A DNA stretch of 64,000 bases from Treponema porcinum. GTDB taxonomy: Bacteria; Spirochaetota; Spirochaetia; Treponematales; Treponemataceae. The stretch's first letter is position 1, and each line of letters begins with the position of its first letter. Positions 50,176-60,546 of this stretch are shown piece by piece. The notes under the pieces were generated by a model, which was not told the DNA's origin, searched no databases, and saw nothing but the letters and a program-made list of their open reading frames with translations. A program made the translations under genes and the position numbers. The stretch lies in assembly GCF_900167145.1 (NCBI RefSeq), contig NZ_FUWG01000008.1:1-64000 (forward strand), read 5' to 3'.

Positions 50176-52230
50176 ATGAGCGACGAAAAAAAGACTCCCG
50201 GGGATGAAAATCCGCAGGACAAAGATCCGTATAACTTTTTCAAGTTTGCAGGTCCTGAAAATAATGACGATGACAATAAAGATAAAAAAGACGGAAAAAA
50301 ACGCTTCCCTTTCTGGGGCGTAATGCTGATTATTCTTGCATTGCTTGCACTTGCAGACGTTCTGTTTCTTGGAAAGCCGGACGGACTGATTGATTATTCG
50401 GAATTTAAGAACAAAATTGAATCAGGCGAGATTGTTTCTGTCGAAATCGGCGAAACGTATTTTATCGGATACGGACCGGCTGAAATTTCTGCTGTATCAC
50501 CCTCCCAGAAAGGAATTACGCTTTTTAATTCCGGTGTGCAGAAAAACAGGACTGTTTACCGTACTGTCGGAATTCTGATGAGCAATTTTATCGAACTGCT
50601 TGATGAAAAAGGCGTTGAGTATAAATTCGTTGCAAAATCGAACAATTATCTTCTTCAGCTTCTGATGAATCTTATTGTTCCGTTCGGTCTTCTGTTTTTG
50701 ATTTATTTTATTCTGTTCAGAAAAATGGGTGGCGGTTCTGGCGGCGGAATGGGAAGTCTGTTCGGAACAGGCGGAGTGCGTACAAAAGCAGTTGAAGAAG
50801 GAAAGGTGAAAACCCGCTTTGCAGATGTTGCCGGCGTTGACGAGGCTAAGGAAGAACTTGTTGAGGTTGTAGATTTTTTAAAGCAGCCGAAAAAATATAC
50901 TGATATTGGCGGAAAAATTCCTAAGGGCGTACTTTTAGTAGGTCCTCCGGGAACTGGTAAGACGCTGCTTGCCCGCGCGGTTGCAGGAGAGGCAGGCGTT
51001 CCGTTCTTCAGGATAAGCGGTTCTGACTTTGTAGAAATGTTTGTCGGTGTCGGTGCAAGCCGCGTTCGCGATTTGTTCCGTCAGGCGCGCGAGAAAGCGC
51101 CGTGCATTATTTTCATAGACGAACTTGATGCAATCGGCAAGAGCCGTATGAATAATCTTGGCGGAAACGATGAGCGCGAGCAGACTTTGAACCAGCTGCT
51201 TGTTGAAATGGACGGTTTTGACAATGAAAAAGGTCTTATCATTCTTGCCGCTACAAACCGCCCTGACATTCTTGACCCGGCGCTTCTTCGTCCGGGACGT
51301 TTTGACAGGCAGGTTGTTGTAGACCGCCCTGACGTAAAAGGTCGCGAGGCAATCCTTCGCATTCACGCAAAGAACGTTAAGCTTGATTCAGATGTTGATT
51401 TCGGGGCGGTCGCTCACGCGTCGGCAGGATTTTCCGGCGCGGATCTTGCGAATATCGTAAACGAAGCGGCGTTGCTTGCCGTCCGGTGCGGACGTAAGAA
51501 AGTTACGATGGCGGATTTTAACGAAGCCATTGAAAAAGTGATGGTCGGACTTCAGAAAAAGAGCCGCGTAGTCAGGGAAGACGAGCGCCGCATTGTAGCG
51601 TATCACGAAACTGGTCACGCCCTTGCAGCTGCTTTTACTCCTACGGCAGACCCTGTCCATAAAATTACGATTATTCCGCGCGGAATGGGCGCACTCGGTT
51701 ATACGATGCAGCTTCCTGAGGACGATACGTTCCTTTCCAGCGAGAAAAAACTGCTTGGTGATGTTGACGTTATGCTTGGAGGACGCGCCGCCGAGCAGAT
51801 TATCTTTAATGAAATTTCTACCGGTGCGGCAAACGACATTCAGCGCGCAACTGATACTGTCCGCAAAATGATTACTGATTACGGTATGAGTACGCGCTTT
51901 AAGAATATGACGCTCGGAAAGGCAGGAAAAGGCTACGGTTCTGACAGTCCTGAACTTGTCCGTGAATATGCGGAAACTACGCAGCAGTATATTGATGAGG
52001 AAATTGCGCGCATTATCGACGAGCGCTATAACCACGTGCTTGAAATGCTCGGCGCTCATAAAGACCTTCTTGAATATATTGCAAAGCGCCTTCTTGAAAT
52101 CGAAACGATGGAGGGAAAGGAATTTGAGGACATTATAAAAGGCGAGCGTCATTGCCTTGAACTAGCTGATGCTACGGCAAAAAATTCTTCTGCTCAGGAA
52201 GAAACTTCCCCTGCTGAAGAACAGGACTAA
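50176..52230 (+). CDS. ftsH: ATP-dependent zinc metalloprotease FtsH
   Basis: The 684-residue membrane protease has two N-terminal transmembrane helices (about 45-65 and 155-180) flanking a periplasmic domain. The AAA+ module has Walker A GPPGTGKT near 256, Walker [12 protein letters not shown] and arginine-finger region RPGRFDRQ. The zinc motif is [10 protein letters not shown] near 476. It degrades membrane and regulatory proteins. Start 50176 (ATG) is used rather than the adjacent TTG. Divergent from fliS. Confidence 0.97.
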   Translation: MSDEKKTPGDENPQDKDPYNFFKFAGPENNDDDNKDKKDGKKRFPFWGVMLIILALLALADVLFLGKPDGLIDYSEFKNKIESGEIVSVEIGETYFIGYGPAEISAVSPSQKGITLFNSGVQKNRTVYRTVGILMSNFIELLDEKGVEYKFVAKSNNYLLQLLMNLIVPFGLLFLIYFILFRKMGGGSGGGMGSLFGTGGVRTKAVEEGKVKTRFADVAGVDEAKEELVEVVDFLKQPKKYTDIGGKIPKGVLLVGPPGTGKTLLARAVAGEAGVPFFRISGSDFVEMFVGVGASRVRDLFRQAREKAPCIIFIDELDAIGKSRMNNLGGNDEREQTLNQLLVEMDGFDNEKGLIILAATNRPDILDPALLRPGRFDRQVVVDRPDVKGREAILRIHAKNVKLDSDVDFGAVAHASAGFSGADLANIVNEAALLAVRCGRKKVTMADFNEAIEKVMVGLQKKSRVVREDERRIVAYHETGHALAAAFTPTADPVHKITIIPRGMGALGYTMQLPEDDTFLSSEKKLLGDVDVMLGGRAAEQIIFNEISTGAANDIQRATDTVRKMITDYGMSTRFKNMTLGKAGKGYGSDSPELVREYAETTQQYIDEEIARIIDERYNHVLEMLGAHKDLLEYIAKRLLEIETMEGKEFEDIIKGERHCLELADATAKNSSAQEETSPAEEQD

Positions 52231-52250
52231 AACAGGTCTTTTAATATAAA

Positions 52251-52282
52251 AAGGGCAGTGCAAGACACTGCTCTTTTTTTTT
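52251..52282 (+). terminator. Terminator of ftsH
   Basis: GGGCAGTG (52253-52260) pairs with CACTGCTC (52266-52273) around a 5-base loop, followed by nine T. Confidence 0.88.
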
Positions 52283-52320
52283 AACTTGACCGTACATTAT
52301 ATCTTCAATAAAATAACCGT

Positions 52321-53001
52321 ATGTCTAAAATTGTAAAATCTTCAATATTAGCAGCGTTCTGTCTTTATTTTTGCAGCGCACTTTCAGCACAGGGAATTAC
52401 AACCGCAAGTGCTTATTTTAAAACGGTTTCTGATTATTATGCGACTTTAAAAGATTACGAGGCTGACGTAGAAATTTCTGCCGACAAGCAGCAGATGGCA
52501 GGGCGCGTTTCCTATAAGCGTCCGAATTTGCTGAGGATTGATTTTACAAATCCTCAGGAACAGGTAATTGTTTTTAATGGCGATATGCTTACTATCTATC
52601 TTCCGGGTGCATCTGCCGTCCTTCAGCAGGCAGTACAGTCGGACAGTGCCGGCGGCGCTTCTCTTGCTACACCTCAGGGACTTGCGCTGATGAGCCGCTA
52701 TTACGTCATTGCGTATGAAATAGGACAGGAGCCTGTGCCGCTTGAAAACGGTTCTGATGAAATGGTGATTAAGCTTATTCTGACGCGCCGGAATACTTCC
52801 GAATCATTCAGATACATAAAGCTTGCAATCAATGCAGAAACAAAACTAATCAGACGGGTTGAGGCATCTACTACAAAGGCGGAAACATTCGTCTTTGACT
52901 TCCTTGATTACAGCTTGAATCAGGATATTTCAGACCAGAGGTTCATTTATGATGCTCCGTCCTCTGCAAATAATTTCAATAATTTCTTGTTTACGGAGTA
53001 A
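52321..53001 (+). CDS. LolA-like outer-membrane lipoprotein carrier
   Basis: The 226-residue protein has a signal peptide (about 1-22, ending CSALSA) and the LolA barrel features: YKRPNLLRIDFTNPQEQVIVFNGDMLTIYLP and a helix-rich middle. It would carry lipoproteins across the periplasm. It leads the rodZ-like/rimO run with a 6-base gap after it. Confidence 0.8.
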   Translation: MSKIVKSSILAAFCLYFCSALSAQGITTASAYFKTVSDYYATLKDYEADVEISADKQQMAGRVSYKRPNLLRIDFTNPQEQVIVFNGDMLTIYLPGASAVLQQAVQSDSAGGASLATPQGLALMSRYYVIAYEIGQEPVPLENGSDEMVIKLILTRRNTSESFRYIKLAINAETKLIRRVEASTTKAETFVFDFLDYSLNQDISDQRFIYDAPSSANNFNNFLFTE

Positions 53002-53007
53002 TCTTTT

Positions 53008-54093
53008 ATGGAAAGTTATGGAGAGCAGCTTCGCAGGGCACGTGAAGCGAAGGGCATTGACTACGAAACGATTTCTAATGAAACTACTATTTCTGCCCAG
53101 TATTTAATCGGTCTTGAACAGGAGGACAGCAGCGCCTTCCCAGGAGAACCGTATATGCTCGGCTTTCTCCGTAACTATGCAGAATATCTCGGCTTGAATT
53201 CCGAGTCGCTTCTCGGACTGTACCGTGCAAAAAAACTTCAGGAAGCGCCTGTGCCGGAGGGACTTATCGTTCACGAAAAGCCTGCGTATTTCTGGCCGCT
53301 TGTAGCTGGCGGAGCAGCGGTTTTTCTTGCAGCAGTTATTGTGTGTATTTGTATTTTTGTAAATCATAAAAAAGCAGAAAACGGCTCAGATGTTGTCATT
53401 GATAAAAATTCTTCAAAAAAAACGTACGAACTGACTGACAAGGCGTTTTCAAGCCGCGTATATGTGGGCGATCAGTTTGTTTATCATGCGGCGCAGGGCG
53501 ATATAATTCTTACGGTAAGTGATACTCATTCAACTTTCGGGCTTCAGTGTCCTGTGGGAACGATATATACGGAACTGTCTGAAGAAGCCGAACTTGATGT
53601 TGACGGAGATGCAGTAACAGACCTCATTGTGTATGTTTCTGACGTTTCTGTTTCTGAAGAAAACCGCGGTGCAGAAGTTCGGCTTTTGCGGCGGACAGGC
53701 GGAAATTATGCTTCTTCCGTAAGCCACGACGACATTCCGTTTGCTACGGAAATTGCGTCTAATCATAAGCAGATTGTGATTTTTGAAGATAACCGCGCAT
53801 ATCCGTTTACGCTGAACGGAAGTTTCCGCGGACCGTGCGTGTTCCGCTACAAAGTTGACAGGCACGATCCCGTAGAATCATATTTTACCAGCGGTGAAGT
53901 CGTTACGATGACGGCAAATAACGGTATCCGCCTGTGGATGTCAAACTGCAATACGCTTAAATTCTCGATTATAGCAGACTCTAAGAGCTATGACCTTGAA
54001 ATCGGCAAGGCCGGACAGGTTCTTGTTGAGGATATAAAGTGGATAAAAGATACTGACGGAAAATATAAACTGGTGGTTATAGAACTTGACTGA
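53008..54093 (+). CDS. RodZ-like cytoskeletal/transcription-like membrane protein
   Basis: The 361-residue protein has an N-terminal helix-turn-helix of the RodZ type (GEQLRRAREAKGIDYETISN, about 5-70). A single transmembrane helix (about 93-117) and a long periplasmic beta-rich domain (about 130-361) follow. RodZ links MreB to the cell wall machinery. It overlaps rimO by 8 bases. Confidence 0.75.
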   Translation: MESYGEQLRRAREAKGIDYETISNETTISAQYLIGLEQEDSSAFPGEPYMLGFLRNYAEYLGLNSESLLGLYRAKKLQEAPVPEGLIVHEKPAYFWPLVAGGAAVFLAAVIVCICIFVNHKKAENGSDVVIDKNSSKKTYELTDKAFSSRVYVGDQFVYHAAQGDIILTVSDTHSTFGLQCPVGTIYTELSEEAELDVDGDAVTDLIVYVSDVSVSEENRGAEVRLLRRTGGNYASSVSHDDIPFATEIASNHKQIVIFEDNRAYPFTLNGSFRGPCVFRYKVDRHDPVESYFTSGEVVTMTANNGIRLWMSNCNTLKFSIIADSKSYDLEIGKAGQVLVEDIKWIKDTDGKYKLVVIELD

Positions 54094-55570
54094 TATTTTG
54101 ACTTTTTTTATAGATCAGCATGGGTGTGCTAAAAATCAGGTGGACGGGGAATTGATTATTTCCCGTCTTTTGAATTTAGGTATGACCCAGACATTTGATC
54201 CTGCAGAAGCTGATTTAATTGTGATAAATTCCTGCGGATTTATTGAAAGTGCAAAAAAAGAATCGCTTGATGCAGTCTGTGTAGCGCACCGCGACTATCC
54301 GGATGCAAAAATCCTTTTGTGCGGCTGTCTTGCCGAGCGGTATTCACAGCAGTTGAAAGAATCTTTGCCAGAGGCAGACGGCATTTTCGGTAACGGTGAC
54401 CTTTCTAAACTTGACGAAATTATTTCACAGCTTAGTGAAAATAAGCGCCCTGTAAACGTATATAATCAGGAAGGCGTGTGCTGCGGTGACCGCAAGGTGT
54501 TTCTGGGATTTCGCGGAAGTGCGTTTGTAAAGATAACGGAAGGATGCAGTAATCACTGTTCATTCTGTGCAATTCCGCTTATTCGTGGTGAGCTCAGAAG
54601 CCGCCCTGCATCGGAGATAACGGCAGAAATTGAAAGCCTTGTGTCGCAGGGAATTGTTGAAATAAATCTAATCGGTCAGGATCTTGCGGCATACGGTACA
54701 GGTGAAAATGATAATGTCTTTGGAACGGGGCGTTTTCCGCTTCCTAAGATAAACGATGACGGCGTAAACTGCGGAACTGAAACGCCGTCTGCCCTTTCGC
54801 TCCTGCTTGATAAAATTCGTGACATTCCGGGAACTTTTTTTCTCCGCCTTCTGTATATTCACCCGGATCATTTTAACCGGGATATTTTTAAATGTTTCCG
54901 CGAAAATCCAAGGCTTCTTCCGTATTTTGACATTCCGTTTCAGAGCGGTGATGATTTTATCATAAAGGCAATGAACCGTAAGGGAAGTGCAGAGGAATAT
55001 AAACGTCTTGTTGCGGATATACGCCGTGAACTTCCTGAAGCCGTTTTGCGCACTACGTTTCTTACCGGTTTTCCAGGCGAAACGGCTGAAGCAGCAGCGC
55101 ATACGGTTGAATTCCTTAAGGCAATAAAAAGCAACTGGTCTGGCTGTTTTCCGTACAGCAGGGAAGAAGATACTGCTGCATATAACATGAAGGGCAGAGT
55201 GAGTGCAAAAACTGCGCAGAAAAGGGCTGAAGAACTTGTTTCTGTTCAGGAAGAACTTACGCGTAAAAGTCTTTCCGGCTGGGTTGGAAAAGAAATTGAT
55301 GTCTTAATAGAAGAAATTGTTTCCGGTGAAGACGGTCTTGCAATCGGCAGGGCGTGGTTTCAGGCGCCTGACGTTGACGGTTCTGTCGTCGTCCGTTATG
55401 AAAAGGACGATTTCGTTCAGGAGTCTGCCGTACGGACGGGGCGTTTTGTGCGCGTAAAAGTCGTTGCCTCAAGTGATGTTGATCTGGATGCTGTATTTAT
55501 TCAGGGCTGCGGCAATATGCCGGATAATCCTTCTTTTTCCCTTCGTTTTGCGCCTGAACTGACGGACTGA
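54086..55570 (+). CDS. rimO: Ribosomal protein S12 methylthiotransferase RimO
   Basis: The 494-residue radical SAM protein has an N-terminal UPF0004 domain (HGCAKNQVDGELIISR, with three cluster cysteines). The radical SAM cluster is CSNHCSFC near 153 (CxxxCxxC), and a C-terminal TRAM domain spans about 400-465. It adds a methylthio group to Asp of ribosomal protein S12. It starts at TTG (54086), overlapping the rodZ-like stop codon. A MiaB assignment is less likely because of the HGCAKN start. Confidence 0.9.
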   Translation: MTDILTFFIDQHGCAKNQVDGELIISRLLNLGMTQTFDPAEADLIVINSCGFIESAKKESLDAVCVAHRDYPDAKILLCGCLAERYSQQLKESLPEADGIFGNGDLSKLDEIISQLSENKRPVNVYNQEGVCCGDRKVFLGFRGSAFVKITEGCSNHCSFCAIPLIRGELRSRPASEITAEIESLVSQGIVEINLIGQDLAAYGTGENDNVFGTGRFPLPKINDDGVNCGTETPSALSLLLDKIRDIPGTFFLRLLYIHPDHFNRDIFKCFRENPRLLPYFDIPFQSGDDFIIKAMNRKGSAEEYKRLVADIRRELPEAVLRTTFLTGFPGETAEAAAHTVEFLKAIKSNWSGCFPYSREEDTAAYNMKGRVSAKTAQKRAEELVSVQEELTRKSLSGWVGKEIDVLIEEIVSGEDGLAIGRAWFQAPDVDGSVVVRYEKDDFVQESAVRTGRFVRVKVVASSDVDLDAVFIQGCGNMPDNPSFSLRFAPELTD

Positions 55571-55579
55571 CGGTGAACT

Positions 55580-57856
55580 ATGGCATTTGAGTATCTTGAA
55601 ACGCTCAATCCTGAGCAGACGGAAGCCGTCGTTCATTCTGGAAATCCTCTTTTGATTCTTGCAGGCGCAGGTTCAGGAAAAACGCGCGTTATTACGACAA
55701 AAATTGCGTATCTCATTCAGCATGAAAATATGAATCCCTATTCGATTCTTGCCGTAACGTTTACGAAAAAAGCCGCGCGAGAAATGCAGGAACGTGCAGA
55801 ACATCTTGAACCGCTTGCCGCGCGCGCACAGATACGCACATTCCACTCGTTCGGAGCGTGGTTTTTGCGCCGCTATGCAGAAGAAGCCGGACTTGAGCCG
55901 TCCTTTACCGTTTACGATGACGATGATTCTGCTTCGCTTATAATGAAGGCAATGCCGGGAATGACAAAAAAACAGGCGAACAGCGCGGCGCATAAAATTG
56001 CGCTGTGCAAGGATTATTGCCTTTCCCCTGAAGATGATTTAAGTTCGGTAGATTCGGACGGCGCTTTTTCGGAAGTGTATGCAGCCTATCAGAAGAGGCT
56101 TAGGGCTACTGGTAATGCGGACTTTGGTGACTTAATTATGCTTCCCGTAAAAATTCTTGAAAGTAATCCTGTAATACGTAGGGAAATGCAGTACCGTTTC
56201 CGCGTAATTATGGTTGACGAATATCAGGATTCCAATGTTGCGCAGTTCAAGTTGCTTCAGGCAGTCAGCGGCGTTCAGGAGAATTCGGGAACGTATGTGT
56301 GCGTCGTCGGTGATGATGACCAGTCAATCTATAAATTCCGTGGTGCTGAAGTTCAGAATATCTTGCAGTTTCCGGATTTCTTTCCGGGCGCAAGCGTAAT
56401 CCGTCTGGAGCGCAATTACCGTTCCACCGGAAAAATACTTGCTGCGGCAGATGCAGTTGTAAGTCATAATGAAGACCGTCTTGGAAAAACTCTTGTTGCC
56501 GTTCGCGGCGAAGGAAGCCTTCCTAAACTTGTGTTTCTTGAAAGTCAGGACAAGGAAGCACAGTTCTGCGCATCACTCATAAAAAAAGCAGTTGAAGAAA
56601 AAGGCGACTGTTTGTACCGTGATTTTGCAATTTTGTACAGGACGAATGCGCAGTCGCTCGGCTTTGAAAGCGAATTTTTGCACAGGCAGATTCCGTACGT
56701 TGTCGTCGGTTCGCTGAAATTCTATGAGCGCGAAGAAATCAAGGATTCGCTTGCCTATCTTGCGCTTATTGCAAACGGCCGTGATGAAATTGCCTTTCAG
56801 CGTATCGTAAATAAGCCTGTCCGCGGAATAGGAGAAAAAACGCAGGAAAAGATAATTCTATCTGCACATGAAACTTACGGCGCGCTCATAGAAAATCTGA
56901 ATTTGATTGATGCTGCGGAAAATGCCGCAGAGTCGCTTTCTAAAAAAGCGCGCGATGGAATAAAAGAATTCTGCGGTCTTATGAAAGAACTTAAGGACTC
57001 TCTTTTGAGAAAAAGCGCCTCGTCTGACAGTCCTTCAAAAACAGATGAACTTGCCGCGCTTGCTTCCGGCGAAGAACTTCCGGAGTCTGATACAGTCCGT
57101 GAAAATCTTTCAGTTTTTGTGCGCAGTGTAATAGAAGAGTCCGGGATTTACGAGTATCACAAGGCGCAGGATGAAATTGACGGAACGGCGCGCGTGTCGA
57201 ATCTTGACGAACTTGTAAACAGCGCTGTTCTTTATCCGTGTACTATGCAGGGACTTCTTGATTTTCTTGATTCCATTGAACTTGACCGGACGCTTGCAGA
57301 AAATACGGAAGAAACGACGGACGCCGTCACGCTCATTACGCTTCATAATACAAAAGGACTTGAATTTCCGCGCGTCATCATCACCGGTCTTGAAAACGGC
57401 ATTTTTCCGCGCGGCGACAAGGCCGGCGACGAACTGGAAGAGGAGCGCCGTCTTTTTTACGTAGGAATTACCCGGGCAAAGGACGAACTGTATATTACTT
57501 CCTGTGCGATGCGCCGGCTTTACGGCAGGACAGAACCGATGATGCCGAGCCGCTTTTTGTTTGAAGCAGGCGACGTGTTTAAAGTTCTGGGAAATGTTCC
57601 GCCTTCATACGCTTTTGCAGGAAAGACGGCAGGTTTTGATGGAAATGAAGTTTCGGAAGATGATCCTAAATCCCGGATTCTGAAAAAATATGCAAAGGGA
57701 ACGCGGATTTATAATGATGATTACGGCTACGGTCAGATTGTGGAATGCAGTGCCGGAAACGGAGAAGTTGTCGTTACCGTTCAGTTTGAGTCCGGCGGAC
57801 GCAAGAAATTCCTTCCGGAATATCAGTCAAAGAGTCTTGAAATTATAAGAGACTGA
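55580..57856 (+). CDS. UvrD/PcrA-family DNA helicase
   Basis: The 758-residue SF1A helicase has Walker A AGAGSGKT near 30, motif II VDEYQDSN near 211 and GDDDQSIYKFRG. Motif V/VI sequences are LITLHNTKGLEFPRVII and RRLFYVGITRAKDEL. A C-terminal extension ends in a RNA polymerase-binding Tudor-like part (GYGQIVECSAGNGEVVVTVQFE). It acts in nucleotide excision repair and replication. pcrA or uvrD are both suitable names. Confidence 0.93.
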   Translation: MAFEYLETLNPEQTEAVVHSGNPLLILAGAGSGKTRVITTKIAYLIQHENMNPYSILAVTFTKKAAREMQERAEHLEPLAARAQIRTFHSFGAWFLRRYAEEAGLEPSFTVYDDDDSASLIMKAMPGMTKKQANSAAHKIALCKDYCLSPEDDLSSVDSDGAFSEVYAAYQKRLRATGNADFGDLIMLPVKILESNPVIRREMQYRFRVIMVDEYQDSNVAQFKLLQAVSGVQENSGTYVCVVGDDDQSIYKFRGAEVQNILQFPDFFPGASVIRLERNYRSTGKILAAADAVVSHNEDRLGKTLVAVRGEGSLPKLVFLESQDKEAQFCASLIKKAVEEKGDCLYRDFAILYRTNAQSLGFESEFLHRQIPYVVVGSLKFYEREEIKDSLAYLALIANGRDEIAFQRIVNKPVRGIGEKTQEKIILSAHETYGALIENLNLIDAAENAAESLSKKARDGIKEFCGLMKELKDSLLRKSASSDSPSKTDELAALASGEELPESDTVRENLSVFVRSVIEESGIYEYHKAQDEIDGTARVSNLDELVNSAVLYPCTMQGLLDFLDSIELDRTLAENTEETTDAVTLITLHNTKGLEFPRVIITGLENGIFPRGDKAGDELEEERRLFYVGITRAKDELYITSCAMRRLYGRTEPMMPSRFLFEAGDVFKVLGNVPPSYAFAGKTAGFDGNEVSEDDPKSRILKKYAKGTRIYNDDYGYGQIVECSAGNGEVVVTVQFESGGRKKFLPEYQSKSLEIIRD

Positions 57857-57904
57857 ATTTCATACTGAATTGAATTTTATGCACATATCCGCTACTATAC
57901 TGCT

Positions 57905-58996
57905 ATGGATTTATTGAAGAAACTTGACGACTGTGCTGCCCGGTATGCAGAGGTTCAGCAGCTTATTATGGATCCGAATTTAGTAAAAGATCCTAAAAAA
58001 TACAAAGACACAATGCGCGAGAACGGTTATTTAAGTGAAATCTGCGCACTGTATGAAGAATATAAGAAAATTCTGCAGGGAATAAAAGACGCAACCGAAA
58101 TGATTACTGCGGAAGATGATCAGGATATGAAAGAAATGGCGCGCGAGGAACTCAAGGAACTTGAGGAACGTAAGCCTAAGCTTGAGGAAGATATTAAACT
58201 TAAGCTTATTCCGCCTGATCCGCTTGATGAAAAAAACATTATGCTTGAAATCCGCAGCGCAGCTGGAGGCGATGAAGCAAGCCTTTTTGTCCGCGATTTG
58301 TGGGAAATGTACACGCATCTTGCCGAGCGAAAGGGCTGGAAAACAGAAACGATGGAAGCGCAGGAAACAGAAGTCGGCGGATTTAATAAAATCGTTACGT
58401 CAATCAGCGGAAAATTTGTATACGGAACGCTCCGCTGGGAATCAGGCGTTCACCGCGTTCAGCGCGTTCCGGCAACGGAAAGTCAGGGACGCCTTCAGAC
58501 GTCTACGGTAACCGTTGCCGTTCTTCCTGAAGCAGAGGAAACTGAAATCGAGATAAAGCCGGGTGATGTCCGCGTTGACGTTATGCGTGCCGGAGGACCT
58601 GGCGGTCAGTGCGTAAATACGACTGATTCTGCCGTGCGCCTTACTCATATTCCTACGGGAATTGTCGTTATTCAGCAGGACGAAAAAAGCCAGATTAAGA
58701 ACAAGGAAAAAGCGTTTCGCGTTCTGCGTGCGCGCCTTTTTGACCTTGAAGAAAGCAAGAAGCAGGCGGAGCGTGCTGCTGCCAGAAGCAGTATGGTAGG
58801 TTCTGGTGCGCGCAGTGAAAAAATCCGTACCTATAACTATCCGCAGGACCGCGTGACTGATCACCGTATTAACTACACGCAGCATAATCTTCCGGGATTT
58901 ATGATGGGTGATATGGACGATATGCTTGATGCGCTTAACGTTTATGCAAAGGAAGAGCAGCTGAAGGCAGACGTTGCTGAACTCGGCGCAAACTGA
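57905..58996 (+). CDS. prfA: Peptide chain release factor 1
   Basis: The 363-residue protein has the stop-codon tripeptide PAT (RVQRVPATESQG, near 188) and the catalytic GGQ (AGGPGGQCVNTTDSAV, near 230). It reads UAA and UAG. The prmC gene, encoding its methylase, follows 11 bases later, as in many bacteria. Confidence 0.96.
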   Translation: MDLLKKLDDCAARYAEVQQLIMDPNLVKDPKKYKDTMRENGYLSEICALYEEYKKILQGIKDATEMITAEDDQDMKEMAREELKELEERKPKLEEDIKLKLIPPDPLDEKNIMLEIRSAAGGDEASLFVRDLWEMYTHLAERKGWKTETMEAQETEVGGFNKIVTSISGKFVYGTLRWESGVHRVQRVPATESQGRLQTSTVTVAVLPEAEETEIEIKPGDVRVDVMRAGGPGGQCVNTTDSAVRLTHIPTGIVVIQQDEKSQIKNKEKAFRVLRARLFDLEESKKQAERAAARSSMVGSGARSEKIRTYNYPQDRVTDHRINYTQHNLPGFMMGDMDDMLDALNVYAKEEQLKADVAELGAN

Positions 58997-59007
58997 TTTT
59001 CATTGTT

Positions 59008-59934
59008 ATGACAATCCGGCAGTTCAAGGCTGTTGCTTTAAAAGAACTATCTTCTTCACCCAGCCCGGCACTTGATATTGACGTGCTTCTGTGCTTTTCC
59101 CTGAATTGTACAAAAACGCACCTGCTCCTCCATTATAACGAGGAGCTTCCGCTGGAAAATCTTTTGTGGCTTGAAAAGGCAGTTGAAAAGCGTAAAACAG
59201 GACTTCCTGTAGCATATATAACCGGGCATAAAGAATTTTACGGCTACGATTTTATCGTTTCTCCCTCTGTCTTAATTCCAAAACCTGATACGGAAATTCT
59301 TACTGCCCGCGCAATCGACGTAATTACGGACGTCATTCTGAAGCGTCCGTCATCAGTCTTGACAGTCTGCGATATGTGTACGGGGAGCGGATGCATAGCA
59401 CTTTCCGTTTTAAAATCGCTTATAGACGAACCTGCTGTTCCGCGTGAGCTTATTCCCGCATTTACTCTTGTAGACATAAGTGCAGAGGCGCTTTCCGTTG
59501 CGCGCGAGAATGCGCGTCATCTGATACCGGATGAATATCTTGAAAGAGTGCGTTTTATTCAGAGCAATTTGTTTGAAGAAGTGCCGTTTTTGTTCAATGT
59601 CATTCTTACAAATCCGCCGTATGTTCCTGCGCAGATGGCAGCAGAACTTCTTGAGGACGGACGGAACGAGCCGCTTCTTGCTCTTGACGGAGATGCCGGT
59701 GCCGACGGAGAACCGGCTTCTTCCTGCGACGGACTTTCGGTGATACGCCGTCTGCTTCCTGAATGTGCCGGACATCTTGTTTACGGCGGAAGCCTTCTTA
59801 TGGAAACAGGCGAATACAACGCAGAAACGGCGGCCGGTCTTGCAAAAGAATGCGGCTTTAAGGGCGTAAACATCCTGCGTGACCTTGAGAACCAGCTTCG
59901 CGTTGTGGAATGTCATTACCAGTCTTTGCATTGA
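59008..59934 (+). CDS. prmC: Release factor glutamine methyltransferase PrmC
   Basis: The 308-residue protein has an N-terminal helical domain, SAM motif VCDMCTGSGCIALSVLKS near 115 and NPPY (LTNPPYVPAQ) near 201. It methylates the Gln of the GGQ motif in release factors, directly matching its neighbour prfA. A loop of about 20 residues (GDAGADGEPASSCDG) is longer than in E. coli. Confidence 0.93.
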   Translation: MTIRQFKAVALKELSSSPSPALDIDVLLCFSLNCTKTHLLLHYNEELPLENLLWLEKAVEKRKTGLPVAYITGHKEFYGYDFIVSPSVLIPKPDTEILTARAIDVITDVILKRPSSVLTVCDMCTGSGCIALSVLKSLIDEPAVPRELIPAFTLVDISAEALSVARENARHLIPDEYLERVRFIQSNLFEEVPFLFNVILTNPPYVPAQMAAELLEDGRNEPLLALDGDAGADGEPASSCDGLSVIRRLLPECAGHLVYGGSLLMETGEYNAETAAGLAKECGFKGVNILRDLENQLRVVECHYQSLH

Positions 59935-60043
59935 CTAAAATCAGTTATTCAGATACTATATTTACTCACGCTCACAATGAGCAATAGTATGCAGTTTTGA
60001 AAATACGGAACTGGAGTACATTCAGTTCTTTGGAGGTTATAAA

Positions 60044-60295
60044 GTGGTCAAGATCAGACTAAAGAGATTCGGTACACAGAAGCGTCCGTACTACCGTGTT
60101 GTAGTTCAGGATTCTCGTAAGCCACGCGATGGAAAATGCATCGAAGAAATCGGTACTTTTATGCCGATTGAAGCGGAAGATAAGCAGGTTTCTATCGATA
60201 TGGATCGCGCTAATTACTGGATCGGTGTTGGCGCACAGCCGACAGATATAGTCGCAAAATTGATGAACGTTCAGGCCAGAAAACAGGCAAAGTAA
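60044..60295 (+). CDS. rpsP: 30S ribosomal protein S16
   Basis: The 83-residue protein is of normal length. It starts with GTG, preceded by GGAGG at 60032. The sequence [20 protein letters not shown] is diagnostic. It leads the conserved rpsP-khpA-rimM-trmD-rplS operon. Confidence 0.97.
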   Translation: MVKIRLKRFGTQKRPYYRVVVQDSRKPRDGKCIEEIGTFMPIEAEDKQVSIDMDRANYWIGVGAQPTDIVAKLMNVQARKQAK

Positions 60296-60312
60296 TTTAT
60301 TAGGGAATGAAA

Positions 60313-60546
60313 ATGGAAAAAGACCTGATAGAATACATTGCAAAATCATTGGTCGATGATCCGTCTGCCGTTTCTGTAAGTGAAACAGAAGGCGAAAAGG
60401 GAATGGTTCTTCAATTAAAGGTTGCTGAGAATGATATTGGCAAGGTAATCGGAAAATACGGCCGCATTGCAAAAGCTATGCGTACGGTGCTGAGTGCTTC
60501 CGCAACAAAAGACGGAAAACGCTACAGCCTTGATATTCTTGATTAA
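60313..60546 (+). CDS. khpA: KH-domain RNA-binding protein KhpA (YlqC)
   Basis: The 77-residue protein is a single KH domain, GKVIGKYGRIAKAMRTVLSA being the GXXG loop. Start 60313 is chosen because AGGGA is 6 bases away; an ATG at 60307 is too close. It binds small and messenger RNAs. Its stop codon overlaps rimM's start by one base. Confidence 0.9.
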   Translation: MEKDLIEYIAKSLVDDPSAVSVSETEGEKGMVLQLKVAENDIGKVIGKYGRIAKAMRTVLSASATKDGKRYSLDILD